Positions 17,680-26,290 of a DNA stretch of 54,847 nt are shown piece by piece (within the stretch, counting starts at the first letter, position 1; each line of letters opens with the position of its first letter). The position numbers and the translations under genes were made by a program. Below the pieces are notes generated by a model. That model saw only the letters and a program-made list of their open reading frames with translations. It ran no database searches and was not told the DNA's origin. The DNA is taken from positions 1 through 54,847 of the forward strand of contig NZ_VICB01000017.1 in assembly GCF_006546835.1 (NCBI RefSeq). The letters run 5' to 3'. The stretch is from Actinomyces johnsonii (GTDB lineage: Bacteria; Actinomycetota; Actinomycetes; Actinomycetales; Actinomycetaceae).

Positions 17680-18003
17680 ACCGGCTCTCCACCCGCCGCG
17701 ATCCCGCCGGGGTCGGAGCGCCCGTGCGCCGCCCACGCCTCAGAGCACAGGAATTTAGCGCACGACCTCGGACGCAATAACGCGCCGGGGTTCTTCTGAC
17801 GACGTCGGTCGTGGCCGGCTCCTCCTCCACTTTCACCCGGAAGCGTGCACGGAAGCAGTAACCTACCGCACCAGATGGTGCACAAGTCACCATGTCCGTG
17901 GCATGATCGTTAGGCCTTAGTACCCAGGAAGCAGCACCGCGGCTGCCTGCCCGGCACCGTCCGCGACCTGGCCGACCTCATCAGTACTCACAGTGGAGTA
18001 GCC
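17680..18003. other. gap before the lactate permease gene
   Basis: No gene is supported in these 324 bases. The right half contains overlapping inverted repeats (17868-17892) that are candidate operators, and GTGGAG just before the permease start. TTAGGCCTTA at 17910-17919 is a short dyad of unknown meaning. Confidence 0.45.
17868..17892. promoter_or_regulatory. candidate operator upstream of the lactate permease
   Basis: Two overlapping dyads share the TGGTG arm. GCACCAGATGGTGC (17868-17881) is a 6-2-6 inverted repeat and TGGTG-N7-CACCA (17876-17892) a 5-7-5 repeat. Their location about 110-135 bases before the permease start suits a dimeric regulator; which one is unknown. Confidence 0.35.
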
Positions 18004-19680
18004 ATGACGCCAGCCGTCCAGTCAGCCTTGGCGGGCCTGCCCGCCGCCTTCACGCCGTCGACCACCGCCGTGGGCGGCAACGTCTACCTCACCGCCGCGG
18101 TGGGCCTGCTGCCGCTGGTGGTGTTCTTCGTCCTCATGGGCGTGTTCAAGGTGGCCACCCACTGGTGCGCGATCATCTCCCTTGTGGTCGCGGCGCTCAC
18201 CGCCGTGGCCCTGTTCCACATGCCGGTGGGCATGACGGTCATGAGCGCCACCCAGGGCATGGCCATGGGTTTCGTCCCGATCGTCTACATCATCATTGCG
18301 GCCGTGTGGCTCTACAACCTCACCGACGTCTCGGGCCGTTCGACGGACCTGCGGGCCGTGTTCAATGCGATCGGCAAGGGCGATATGCGCGCTCAGGCCC
18401 TCATCGTGGCCTTCTCCTTCTGCGGTCTGCTCGAGGGGCTGGCGGGTTTCGGCGCCCCGGTGGCGATCGCCGCCGCCATGGTGGCGACCCTGGGGCTGCC
18501 CAAGCTCAAGGCCGCCGTCGTCGTCATGGTCGGCAACGCCATCAACGTGGGCTTCGGCGCCATGGCCATCCCCACCACGACGGCAGGCAAGCTCGGCGGG
18601 CAGGACCCGGTCACAGTCGCCACCGCCATGGGGCACCTGACCTGGGTGTTCTGCGCCTTCATCCCGCTGATCCTGCTGTTCATCCTCGACGGGATGCGCG
18701 GCGTCAAGCAGCTGTGGCCGCTGGCCATCGTGGCGGGACTGGCCACCGGGGTGGGCCACTTCTTCACCCCTTCGATCTCGTATGAGCTCACCGCCGTGCT
18801 GGCCTCCCTGCTGGGCCTGGCGGCCTCCTACATCTTCCTGCTGGTGTGGACCCCCAAGACCCCTGACGAGTACCGCTCCCAGGTGGCCGCCGACGACACC
18901 CCCGACCGCGAGCGCGTCATCCTGGCCCTACTGCCATACATCCTGGTGGTCGTCATCATCGCCGCCACCAAGCTGTGGACCCTGGGCGTCAATCTCGACA
19001 AGGTCTTCAAGGCCACCGACCTGCCCGTGAAGTGGCCCGGCGTGTACGGCCAGCTCCTGAACGCCAAGGGCGAGGCCTCCAAGAGCGCCATCTACACGCT
19101 TCAGACCCTGTCCAACCCGGGCACCTGGATCTTCCTGACCGCCATCATCGTCACCTTCGTCTACGCGACGCGCTCGGTACCGGGCAAGTTCGAGATGAGC
19201 GTGGGCAAGGGCCTGGCCACCCTGGCCAAGACCTGCTACACGCTGCGCATGGCGATCCTGACGATCGCGGCCGTCATGGCCCTGGCCTACGTCATGAACT
19301 TCTCCGGGCAGACCTCGGCGATCGGCGCGGCCCTGGCGGCCACGGGCGCTGCCTACGCCTTCCTCTCCCCGGTCCTGGGCTGGGTGGGCACCGCCGTGGC
19401 CGGCTCGGCGACCAGCGCGGGCGCCCTGTTCGCCAACCTGCAGGCCACCGCCGCCCAGGGGGCCGGGCTCGACCCGAGGATCCTGCTGGCCGCCAACACG
19501 ATCGGCGGGGGCCTGGGCAAGATCGTCTCCCCGCAGAACCTGGCCATCGCCTCGACCGCGGTGGACGCCCCCGGCACGGACGCCGAAATCCTCAAAAAGG
19601 CGGCGCCCTACTCCATCGGGCTGCTGGTGGTGCTGGGCGCGCTCGTGCTCCTGGCCTCCCAGGTGGGGCTGGGTATCTGA
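18004..19680 (+). CDS. lctP: L-lactate permease
   Basis: LctP-family permeases import L-lactate (and often glycolate) with protons. The 558-residue product is a polytopic membrane protein with family motifs: EGLAGFGAPVAIAAAM (about 140-155), NAINVGFGAMAIPTTT, SGQTSAIGAAL and the C-terminal GGGLGKIVSPQNLAIA. Length is normal for the family. ATG 18004 follows GTGGAG. It lies 3-10 kb from lutABC and lldD on the same strand, so this region supplies both uptake and oxidation of lactate, a major product of oral streptococci. Confidence 0.95.
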   Translation: MTPAVQSALAGLPAAFTPSTTAVGGNVYLTAAVGLLPLVVFFVLMGVFKVATHWCAIISLVVAALTAVALFHMPVGMTVMSATQGMAMGFVPIVYIIIAAVWLYNLTDVSGRSTDLRAVFNAIGKGDMRAQALIVAFSFCGLLEGLAGFGAPVAIAAAMVATLGLPKLKAAVVVMVGNAINVGFGAMAIPTTTAGKLGGQDPVTVATAMGHLTWVFCAFIPLILLFILDGMRGVKQLWPLAIVAGLATGVGHFFTPSISYELTAVLASLLGLAASYIFLLVWTPKTPDEYRSQVAADDTPDRERVILALLPYILVVVIIAATKLWTLGVNLDKVFKATDLPVKWPGVYGQLLNAKGEASKSAIYTLQTLSNPGTWIFLTAIIVTFVYATRSVPGKFEMSVGKGLATLAKTCYTLRMAILTIAAVMALAYVMNFSGQTSAIGAALAATGAAYAFLSPVLGWVGTAVAGSATSAGALFANLQATAAQGAGLDPRILLAANTIGGGLGKIVSPQNLAIASTAVDAPGTDAEILKKAAPYSIGLLVVLGALVLLASQVGLGI

Positions 19681-19773
19681 GGCTGCCGACCGTTCACCCC
19701 CGCTACTGCGCACCCTGCCCCCAGATCCTTCGCGATTCCGGGGGCGCGGGCGTGCATTCGGGCTCCGACGTCG

Positions 19774-19886
19774 GATCGGGAACGTACTTCTCGATTGAGA
19801 ACTGCGATCTCCTGCAAACGACTGATCCCCGACACCTGCAATCTGCAGGAAAACGCAGTCCTCGCGGCAAAAGTACGTTCTCGACG
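19774..19886. repeat. intergenic palindromic repeat, copy A
   Basis: This 113-bp stretch matches copy B (22522-22653) along its length. It starts GATCGGGAACGTACTTCT and ends AAAGTACGTTCTCGACG. The two ends are imperfect inverted repeats of each other (GAACGTACTT...ACTGCG against CGCAGT...AAGTACGTTC), so the element can fold into a long hairpin. It sits between the lactate permease stop and the RCC1-like gene. I found no coding potential. Confidence 0.7.
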
Positions 19887-19944
19887 GCGGCTGCGGTGGC
19901 GAAAGCAAGGTGGTTCTGCTGGGATGAGACCGAAGGAGGCTGCC

Positions 19945-20781
19945 GTGACAGCTCATGCTCCCCTGGCCGCAGGACGCAGGCACACCGTCGGGGGCCTCCC
20001 CGACGGTCGAGTGGTCGCCGTCGGAGCAGATTCCGCCGGAGAGTGCCGTGTGTCGCAGTGGCGGGACGTGGTCGCCGTGGCGGCCGGCAATGTTCACGCG
20101 GCCAGCAACACCGGGCGCTCTCACACACTGGGGCTCCGCAGCGACGGAACGGTTCTGGCATGCGGATGGAACGCGCAGGGTCAGTGCCATGTCCAGGACT
20201 GGCATGGTGTCGTCGCCGTTGCCGCAGGATGGAGATTCAGTACGGGACTGCGGGGCGACGGGACGCTGGTGACAACCGGCCGCGACACCGAGGGGCAGCG
20301 GCAGGTCGACCGCTGGAGCGAGATCGCGGATATCAGCTGCGGCGACTGGCACACGGTGGCCATTCGTGCCGACGGAAGCGTCTGCGCTGCGGGCAGCAAC
20401 GCCGCGGGCCAGTGCGAGGTGCACGACTGGCACCGAGTTCGCGCGGTCTCCGCGGGGTACCTCCACACCATTGGCCTGCTGGAGAACGGCGCTGTTCGCG
20501 CGGCTGGACACCCGGAGTTCTGGGCCGGGATCGAGCACTGGACCGACATCATCGCCGTGGCGGCGGGCAGCCACCACAGTGTGGGTCTCAAGGCCGACGG
20601 CACCGTTATCGCAACAGGCAGATCGGAGGCCGGTCAGTGCGCTGTGGGCCATTGGCGCGACATCGTGGCCATCGCAGCGGGCGCGGCCCACACCGTGGGG
20701 CTCCGCGCAGACGGCGGTGTCGTCGCCACCGGCAGCAACAGCCACGGACAGCTCGAGGTCGGGGCCTGGTCCCTCGCCTGA
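19945..20781 (+). CDS. RCC1-repeat beta-propeller protein
   Basis: The 278-residue protein consists almost entirely of seven repeats of about 38-45 residues with the pattern (A/S)AG-HTVGLRADGTVVATG-N--GQC-V--W-DIVAV. Seven repeats predict a seven-bladed RCC1-type propeller. No signal peptide, membrane segment or additional domain is visible, so it is probably cytoplasmic. The start is GTG 19945 with AAGGAGG five bases upstream; an ATG 21 bases earlier overlaps that site. Bacterial RCC1-like propellers have no uniform function and probably mediate protein interaction. Repeat 2 carries an insertion of about nine residues and repeat 5 is the most divergent (GHPEFWAGIEHW). The gene stands alone. 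Confidence 0.88.
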   Translation: MTAHAPLAAGRRHTVGGLPDGRVVAVGADSAGECRVSQWRDVVAVAAGNVHAASNTGRSHTLGLRSDGTVLACGWNAQGQCHVQDWHGVVAVAAGWRFSTGLRGDGTLVTTGRDTEGQRQVDRWSEIADISCGDWHTVAIRADGSVCAAGSNAAGQCEVHDWHRVRAVSAGYLHTIGLLENGAVRAAGHPEFWAGIEHWTDIIAVAAGSHHSVGLKADGTVIATGRSEAGQCAVGHWRDIVAIAAGAAHTVGLRADGGVVATGSNSHGQLEVGAWSLA

Positions 20782-21036
20782 GCCCCGCACGGTCCACTGA
20801 CGTCGCGGGCAGTTCTACGTGAGGCACCGCGGCTCCTTCCCAGCTCCTCTCCTCCCCGGCCAGGACACTGCACGTGTTCCGGAGGAAGGAGCCGAAAGGA
20901 GGCGCCCCCAATCATGCCAGCCGGCACTGACATCCTGAGCTCGGCCCTACCGCAGTTGTGGGCCGCGTAGCTGCACATTCTCTCTGGGTCTCGTGCTCTT
21001 ACGCAGTCGCCGACGTCCTCGCGGGCATCACAGGTC

Positions 21037-21654
21037 TCACAGGCCTCGCAGGATCAGGCCCAGCCCCAAGCGCAGCTGGCCGATCACCTCGTCGGACTCC
21101 GTTGGCGGGGCGTTGAGCAGGTCGAGGGTCAGCCCGTTGACGACGGCGGTCACCAGGCGCGCTCCCTCGGCGGGTGACAGGTCCGCGCGCATACGACCGG
21201 CCTTCCGAGCGTCGGCCATAACACCCTCGACCCAGGTACGCATGACCTGGAGCGCCTCCCAGTACGGATCGGCCAGCCAGGGCCTGGTGGATGCGGCGGC
21301 TCCGAAGGCGACCCAGGCAGCCGCGTCCTCGCGCTGCACGGCCCCGGTCGGCAGAAGCTCGGCAAGAGCCCTCACCAAAGTCTCCGGCTGCGCGGGGTCG
21401 ACCTCATGAGAGACCACACGGCCAGCCTGGCGCTGGACGGAGCGGACGAGGGCGTCGGTCAGCAGAGTTCGCCGGCTCGGCGAGCGGTACTGAACGGTGC
21501 CCGGGGCGACGCCGAGCCGGGCGGCCACGCTGCGAACACTGACCCGGTCGAAGCCCTGCTCGGCGATGATCGCGATGGTGGCGTCAGCGGTCATGCTCGC
21601 CGCCGGTGACATCAGGGTATAGAGGACCGATCGCTGGTCCGTTTCCTGGTCCAT
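21037..21654 (-). CDS. TetR-family transcriptional regulator
   Basis: The 205-residue protein has a TetR N-terminal DNA-binding domain: ATIAIIAEQGFDRVSVRSVAARLGVAPGTVQYRSPSRRTLL (about 25-65), with the helix-turn-helix around VRSVAARLGVAPGTVQY. A helical C-terminal ligand domain has no family-specific signature. It is divergent from the GAP-family membrane gene. Two near-identical operator-like repeats lie in the 179-bp gap, so it most likely represses itself and that neighbour. An internal ATG 14 codons in is an alternative start. Confidence 0.9.
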   Translation of the reverse strand: MDQETDQRSVLYTLMSPAASMTADATIAIIAEQGFDRVSVRSVAARLGVAPGTVQYRSPSRRTLLTDALVRSVQRQAGRVVSHEVDPAQPETLVRALAELLPTGAVQREDAAAWVAFGAAASTRPWLADPYWEALQVMRTWVEGVMADARKAGRMRADLSPAEGARLVTAVVNGLTLDLLNAPPTESDEVIGQLRLGLGLILRGL

Positions 21655-21768
21655 GACACCACCCTCCGTGGTTTTCCGTCTCCGTGCCTTCGCAGGCGCC
21701 CTCCACCATCGTTACTTCCACCGACTTCTCGGGCGCTCAATAGCGGTTGCCTCACCAGACTATCCCCC

Positions 21769-21804
21769 ATACGATCGTACGAGAATCGTCATACGGTCGT
21801 ACGA
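21769..21804. promoter_or_regulatory. tandem TetR-type operators
   Basis: ATACGATCGTACGA (21769-21782) and ATACGGTCGTACGA (21791-21804) differ at one base and are spaced 22 bp start to start, two helical turns. Each contains the dyad TACGnTCGTA, perfect in the first copy. They lie between the divergent tetR and GAP-family genes and are the likely binding sites of the local TetR regulator. Confidence 0.65.
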
Positions 21805-21833
21805 CAACAGTCGGTCAACGAGCGAGGTGCCCC

Positions 21834-22514
21834 ATGGAACACGCCGCCACACTCGCAGGACTCGCCCTGCTGGACTCCACCAGCCTGGGCACACTGGCCA
21901 TCCCGATCGCGCTCGTCGTGCGCAGCCATCGCGTGGACCGCAGGCCGATGGCCATCTACCTGACCACCGTGTGCCTGGTGTATCTCGGCCTCGGGATCGC
22001 CCTGGTGGCCGGCTTCGACCTCATCAGCTCCACCGCGGCACGCCTGGCCCGAACCGGGACGGCACAGTGGGCGACCCTCGTCATCGGTGTGGTGCTGGCG
22101 GGTTTCGGCATCCTCAGCCCTGACCCGGCCAAGCCCGAACCCGGAACAGACTCTTTGGGAAGCCGGCCCACTCCCGCCTCGGCCAGGGCGATGGTCGTTC
22201 TGGGACTGGGAGCCTCGCTCGCCGAAGCCGCCACCATGGTTCCCTACATCGCGACGACCGGAATCATTGCCTCCTCACCAGAGGCTTGGCCGGTACGGAT
22301 CGTCACCTTGATCCTGTACTGCCTGGTCATGATCGCCCCCGCCCTCGTCCTGCTCATCCTGGCCGATACGCTGGGGCAGCGCTTTCTACCCAAGCTGGCA
22401 AGAATCGCCCCCAGGCTGGAGTACGAGGCTAAGGTCACCCTCCTGTGGATCGCGGCGATCCTCGGTCTCCACCTCGCCGGGCGCAGTGCAGGCGCCCTGG
22501 GCCTGTTGAGTTAG
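21834..22514 (+). CDS. GAP-family (LysE-like) membrane protein
   Basis: The 226-residue polytopic membrane protein has about six predicted helices. It begins with a short TLAGLALLDSTSLGTLAIPIALV stretch typical of GAP/Sap (peptidoglycolipid-addressing) proteins of the LysE superfamily. A hydrophilic Pro/Ser loop (about 95-118) divides two three-helix halves, and the second half begins MVVLGLGASLAEAATMVPY. ATG 21834 was chosen because the helices start immediately after it; the upstream in-frame extension spans the operator sequences and is not coding. The cargo is unknown. The divergent TetR gene suggests inducible export of a small molecule. Confidence 0.8.
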   Translation: MEHAATLAGLALLDSTSLGTLAIPIALVVRSHRVDRRPMAIYLTTVCLVYLGLGIALVAGFDLISSTAARLARTGTAQWATLVIGVVLAGFGILSPDPAKPEPGTDSLGSRPTPASARAMVVLGLGASLAEAATMVPYIATTGIIASSPEAWPVRIVTLILYCLVMIAPALVLLILADTLGQRFLPKLARIAPRLEYEAKVTLLWIAAILGLHLAGRSAGALGLLS

Positions 22515-22521
22515 CTGCACC

Positions 22522-22653
22522 GATCGGGGACGTACTTCTGAGCCGAGGACTGCGTTCCCCCACCGGCAACTGCTCCCCGGCACCCGCATTCTGGCGGCAA
22601 ACGCAGTCCTCGCCGCAAAGGTACGTCCTCGCGGCAAAAGTGCGTTCTCGACG
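22522..22653. repeat. intergenic palindromic repeat, copy B
   Basis: This 132-bp stretch begins eight bases after the GAP-family stop and matches copy A. It starts GATCGGGGACGTACTTCT and ends AAAGTGCGTTCTCGACG. Its left arm GGACGTACTTCT...GAGGACTGCGTT pairs with AACGCAGTCCTC...AAAGGTACGTCC. Compared with copy A it carries an extra right-arm unit of about 18 bp (CGCAAAGGTACGTCCTCG), giving a partial internal duplication. Confidence 0.7.
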
Positions 22654-22989
22654 ACGCCGGCCGCACTCCCGCCAGAGCCTCTCCGAGACCCGACACGGTT
22701 AAGGGCAGTGATGCATGACGCAATCCGCGTCTAGGACTTACCTCCCACACGCCGCAAACACCCCCTGATCAACCCACCCCCGACGCACACAGATCTGCAC
22801 CATCTCGCCGGAAAACCTACTCCGGAGAACGAGACCGACCGGCCAGGAGACCGACGTCGTCAGATGACCCCCACCGTCGGCCCGTAGCCTGAGACACAGA
22901 CGAGGCCGCAACAGACCCCGCCCTTATACAGGCAGTCCGGGTCGGTCCTCGTGAAGACACTGTCACCTACGACGTCGTGGAGGCATATC
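22654..22989. other. gap upstream of lutABC
   Basis: These 336 bases hold no convincing gene. Near the right end GGAGG (22979-22983) is the ribosome-binding site of lutA, and TTATACA at about 22923-22929 is a possible -10 element. No clear operator was found. Confidence 0.4.
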
Positions 22990-23820
22990 GTGCGAATCGC
23001 CCTTTTCGCCACCTGTCTTGCGGACACCATGTTCCCGCAGGCAGCGCAGGCAACCGTCACCATCCTGGAGCGGCTCGGCCACCAGGTCTGCTTCCCCGAG
23101 GGACAGGTCTGCTGCGGCCAGATGCACGCCAACACCGGCTACTTCAAGCAGGCCGCCAAGATCACCCGCAACCACGTGGATACCTTCTCCCCCGTGCTCG
23201 ACGGCGAGTGGGACGCCATCGTCATCCCCTCGGGCTCGTGCACCGGCGCCGCCCGCCACGAGCAGGGCCTCGTGGCCGAGCACGTGGGCGACACGGCCCT
23301 GGCCAAGAGGGTCGAGCAGATCGCCGCCCACACCTACGACCTCACCGAGCTGCTCGTCGACGTCCTGGGCACCGAGGACGTGGGCGCCTACTTCCCCCAC
23401 ACGGTCACCTACCACCCCACCTGCCACTCGATGCGGATCGCCAAGGTGGGCGACCGCCCCTACCGCCTCCTCAAGGCCGTCGAGGCTCTCACCCTCATCG
23501 ACCTGCCCGACGCCGAGGTCTGCTGCGGCTTCGGCGGCACCTTCTCCATGAAGAACTCCGAGACCTCCACCGCGATGCTCGCCGACAAGATGAGCAACGT
23601 GATGTCCACGCGCGCCGAGGTCCTGTGCGCCGGCGACTACTCCTGCCTCATGCACATCGGCGGCGGCCTGTCGCGCGTCAACTCCGGGGTGCGCATCATG
23701 CACCTGGCCGAGATCCTGGCCTCTACCAAGGACGTGCCCTTCGAGGGCAACATCTCCTTCGCCCCCAGGCACGTCCAGCACACCGAGAACTCCCAACACG
23801 CACAGGCGGTGGCACGATGA
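22990..23820 (+). CDS. lutA: lactate utilisation Fe-S protein LutA
   Basis: LutA is the CCG-domain subunit of the LutABC complex that oxidises L-lactate to pyruvate in the cytoplasm. The 276-residue protein carries two CCG cysteine motifs, VCCGQMHANTG (about 40) and VCCGFGGTFSMKN (about 178), that bind iron-sulfur clusters or related cofactors. About 30 polar C-terminal residues extend beyond the usual end. GTG 22990 was chosen because GGAGG lies six bases upstream and RIALFATCLADTMFP is the conserved N-terminus. It overlaps lutB by an ATGA junction, indicating translational coupling. Confidence 0.95.
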   Translation: MRIALFATCLADTMFPQAAQATVTILERLGHQVCFPEGQVCCGQMHANTGYFKQAAKITRNHVDTFSPVLDGEWDAIVIPSGSCTGAARHEQGLVAEHVGDTALAKRVEQIAAHTYDLTELLVDVLGTEDVGAYFPHTVTYHPTCHSMRIAKVGDRPYRLLKAVEALTLIDLPDAEVCCGFGGTFSMKNSETSTAMLADKMSNVMSTRAEVLCAGDYSCLMHIGGGLSRVNSGVRIMHLAEILASTKDVPFEGNISFAPRHVQHTENSQHAQAVAR

Positions 23821-25580
23821 CACAGGTATTCCTGGGCATGCCCCACACGGGCGGCTGGCGCACCGACGTCGAGCAGCCCGAGAACACGCTGCGGTGGGGG
23901 CACACCTTCCCCGAGGGCGCCCACAAGACGCTGGCCAACACCCAGATGCGCCGCAACCTGGGCCACGCCACCCGCACCATCCGCACCAAGCGCGCCCAGC
24001 GCGTGGCGGAGATGCCCGACTGGCAGGACCTGCGCGACGCCGCCGAGGCCGTCAAGTTCGAGGTGGCCTCGCGCCTGCCCGAGCTGCTAGAGCAGTTCGA
24101 GGCCAATGTGACCGCGCGCGGCGGCATCGTCCACTGGGCGCGCGACGCCGCCGAGGCCAACCGGATCATCGCCGGCATCATCGCCTCCAAGGGGGTCGAC
24201 GACGTCGTCAAGGTCAAGTCGATGGCCACCCAGGAGACGAACCTCAACGAGTACCTGGCCGACCGGGGCATCACGGCCCACGAGACGGACCTGGCCGAGA
24301 TGATCGTCCAGCTCGCCGACGACATGCCCTCGCACATCGTGGTGCCCGCCATCCACCGCAACCGCTCCGAGGTGCGCGGCATCTTCCTGGACCGCATGGA
24401 CGACGCCCCCGAGGATCTCTCCGACGACCCGCAGGAGCTCACGGCCGCGGCCCGCTCCCACTTGCGCAACAAGTTCCTGCACGCCTCCGTGGCCGTCTCC
24501 GGCACGAATATGGGCGTGGCCGAGACCGGCACGGTCTCCATCTTCGAATCCGAGGGCAACGGGCGCATGTGCCTGACCCTGCCGGACACGCTCATCACCC
24601 TCATGGGCATCGAGAAACTGGTGCCCCGTTTCCAGGATGTGGAGATCTTCTCCCAGCTCCTGCCGCGCTCGGCGACCGGCGAGCGCATGAACCCCTATAC
24701 CTCCATGTGGACCGGCGTCACCGAGGGCGACGGCCCCAAGGAGTTCCACCTGGTGCTCATGGACAACGGGCGCACTAAGACCCTGGCCGACCCGGTGGGC
24801 CGCCAGGCCCTGGCCTGCATCCGCTGCGGGTCGTGCATGAACATCTGCCCGGTCTACCAGCACACCGGCGGGCACGCCTACGGCTCGGTCTACCCCGGCC
24901 CGATCGGCTCGATCCTGACCCCCCAGCTCACCCAGGGCCTGGCCGACGACGACCCGGTCCACACCCTGCCCTTCGCCTCTTCCCTGTGCGGGGCCTGCGG
25001 CGAGGTGTGCCCGGTCAAGATCGACATCCCCACAATCCTCATCCACCTGCGGGCCCGCTCGGTGGACGTCAAGCGCCGCGCGGTGCCGGACGTGTGGGAC
25101 GTGGCGATGAACGTCTCGGCGCCGGTGATGTCGAAAAGCTCGCTGTGGGCGGCGGCCTCGGAGACGGTCAAGGCCTCGGCGCTGCTGGGCGGCAAGGACG
25201 GCAAGATCGGAGCCCTGCCCTTCCCCGCCTCCCTGTGGACCGGGGCGCGCGACCTGCCAGTGGCACCCTCGGAGACCTTCCGCCAGTGGTGGCGGCGCAC
25301 CCACCCCGATGGCGAGACCCCGGTGAGCGGGGCCGCCGGCTCCAGGACCGACCGCGGCCACGACGCCAGCGACGGTTTCCCGGCCGATCCGCCCCCGCCT
25401 CCCGGCAGGCCGGTCCCCGGGTCCGCCTCCGGGCAAGTGCCCGGCAGCGCGAGCGCCGACGGCGAGCCCGCCCCGGCTGCGCTGGACGCGCGCTCGGCCA
25501 TCGTCAACCCCGAGCCGATCGCCCCGGGAGCGCCCGCGCCCCAGGCCCCGGCCGGTCCGACCAGTGAGGAGGAACAGTGA
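23817..25580 (+). CDS. lutB: lactate utilisation Fe-S protein LutB
   Basis: LutB is the large ferredoxin-like subunit of LutABC. The 587-residue product has an N-terminal LUD domain with SMATQETNLNEYL and a GTVSIFESEGN segment. Two 4Fe-4S clusters follow, CIRCGSCMNICPVY (about 334) and CGACGEVCPVK (about 393), then a DUF3390-like C-terminal region (about 420-500). The last 80 or so residues are Pro/Ala/Gly-rich and probably disordered, making the protein longer than the usual 470-500. It overlaps lutA and lutC by four bases or fewer. All four cysteines of each cluster are intact, so it should be iron-dependent. Confidence 0.95.
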   Translation: MTQVFLGMPHTGGWRTDVEQPENTLRWGHTFPEGAHKTLANTQMRRNLGHATRTIRTKRAQRVAEMPDWQDLRDAAEAVKFEVASRLPELLEQFEANVTARGGIVHWARDAAEANRIIAGIIASKGVDDVVKVKSMATQETNLNEYLADRGITAHETDLAEMIVQLADDMPSHIVVPAIHRNRSEVRGIFLDRMDDAPEDLSDDPQELTAAARSHLRNKFLHASVAVSGTNMGVAETGTVSIFESEGNGRMCLTLPDTLITLMGIEKLVPRFQDVEIFSQLLPRSATGERMNPYTSMWTGVTEGDGPKEFHLVLMDNGRTKTLADPVGRQALACIRCGSCMNICPVYQHTGGHAYGSVYPGPIGSILTPQLTQGLADDDPVHTLPFASSLCGACGEVCPVKIDIPTILIHLRARSVDVKRRAVPDVWDVAMNVSAPVMSKSSLWAAASETVKASALLGGKDGKIGALPFPASLWTGARDLPVAPSETFRQWWRRTHPDGETPVSGAAGSRTDRGHDASDGFPADPPPPPGRPVPGSASGQVPGSASADGEPAPAALDARSAIVNPEPIAPGAPAPQAPAGPTSEEEQ

Positions 25581-26230
25581 TGGACGCCAAATCAGCGATC
25601 CTCGCCCGCGCCCGCGACGCGATCTCTCGGTCCCAGACCCGGCCGGTGGGGCCGATCCCCCGCAACTACATCCGTTCCGGGGAGAACCCTCCGGGGTCCA
25701 AGCCCGTGGTCGACGAGATGATCGAAAAGCTCGAGGACTACTCGGCCAGCGTCATCGTTGCCCCCAAGGACGCCGCAATCCTGGATGCCATTGACGAGCT
25801 GCTCGGCGAGGCGCGCACCGTCGTCGTCCCGGACGGCCTGCCGGAGGCCTACAAGAAGGCGGCGGCCAGGGGCGGGCGCACCGTGGTGGAGGACTCCCGG
25901 AAGAAGGCCATCGCCACCCTCGACCTCAACGAGATCGACGCCGTGGTGACCTGCTCGCGCGTGGGCATCTCGATCTCGGGGACGATCATCCTCGACGGCG
26001 AGCCCGACCAGGGCCGCCGGGCCATCTCCCTGGTGCCGGACAAGCACGTCGTGGTCCTGGAGCGCGAGTCGATCGTGCCGACGGTGCCGCAGGCCGTCGA
26101 CATCCTGGGCGAGCACCCCACGCGCCCGACGACGTGGATCGCCGGCGGCTCGGCCACCAGTGACATCGAGCTGGTGCGCGTCAACGGCGTCCACGGCCCG
26201 CGCAACCTGCGCGTCGTCGTTGCGCACTGA
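25580..26230 (+). CDS. lutC: lactate utilisation protein LutC
   Basis: LutC is the small LUD-domain subunit of LutABC. The 216-residue product shows conserved features of the family: the LDEI-like NEIDAVVTCSRVGISISGTIIL core and SLVPDKHVVVLERESIVPTVPQA. The WIAGGSATSDIELVRVNGVHGPR C-terminus is near-invariant in the family. The start at ATG 25580 overlaps the lutB stop by one base and follows GAGGAGGAA; GTG 25577 is a second possibility. A 16-bp terminator hairpin lies 24 bases after the stop. Confidence 0.95.
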   Translation: MDAKSAILARARDAISRSQTRPVGPIPRNYIRSGENPPGSKPVVDEMIEKLEDYSASVIVAPKDAAILDAIDELLGEARTVVVPDGLPEAYKKAAARGGRTVVEDSRKKAIATLDLNEIDAVVTCSRVGISISGTIILDGEPDQGRRAISLVPDKHVVVLERESIVPTVPQAVDILGEHPTRPTTWIAGGSATSDIELVRVNGVHGPRNLRVVVAH

Positions 26231-26253
26231 GCTTCGTCAAGCGCATCCGTTCT

Positions 26254-26290
26254 CCGCGTCGCCCGACCGTACACCGGTCGGGCGACGCGG
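26254..26290 (+). terminator. Rho-independent-type terminator of lutABC
   Basis: A perfect 16-bp stem beginning CCGCGTCGCCCGACCG, with a 5-nt loop TACAC, is followed by TTCTTC. It starts 24 bases after the lutC stop. Confidence 0.85.

Noticed and set aside
13855..17736. A 1293-codon open frame on the minus strand across glpK and the P-type ATPase gene
   Set aside because: It is antisense to two well-supported genes, lacks family motifs, and has the Gly/Asp/Arg/His composition produced by high GC in third positions of the real frames.
17910..17919. TTAGGCCTTA as an iron box for the lactate permease
   Set aside because: Only the first half resembles the DtxR/IdeR consensus and the right half does not match.
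19795..19944. N-terminal extension of the RCC1-like protein
   Set aside because: The extra residues translate repeat copy A, while the GTG at 19945 has an ideal AAGGAGG and begins the first propeller repeat.
20830..20894. CGGCTCCTTCC/GGAAGGAGCCG inverted repeat after the RCC1-like gene
   Set aside because: An 11-bp stem with a 43-nt loop is too weakly constrained to call a terminator.
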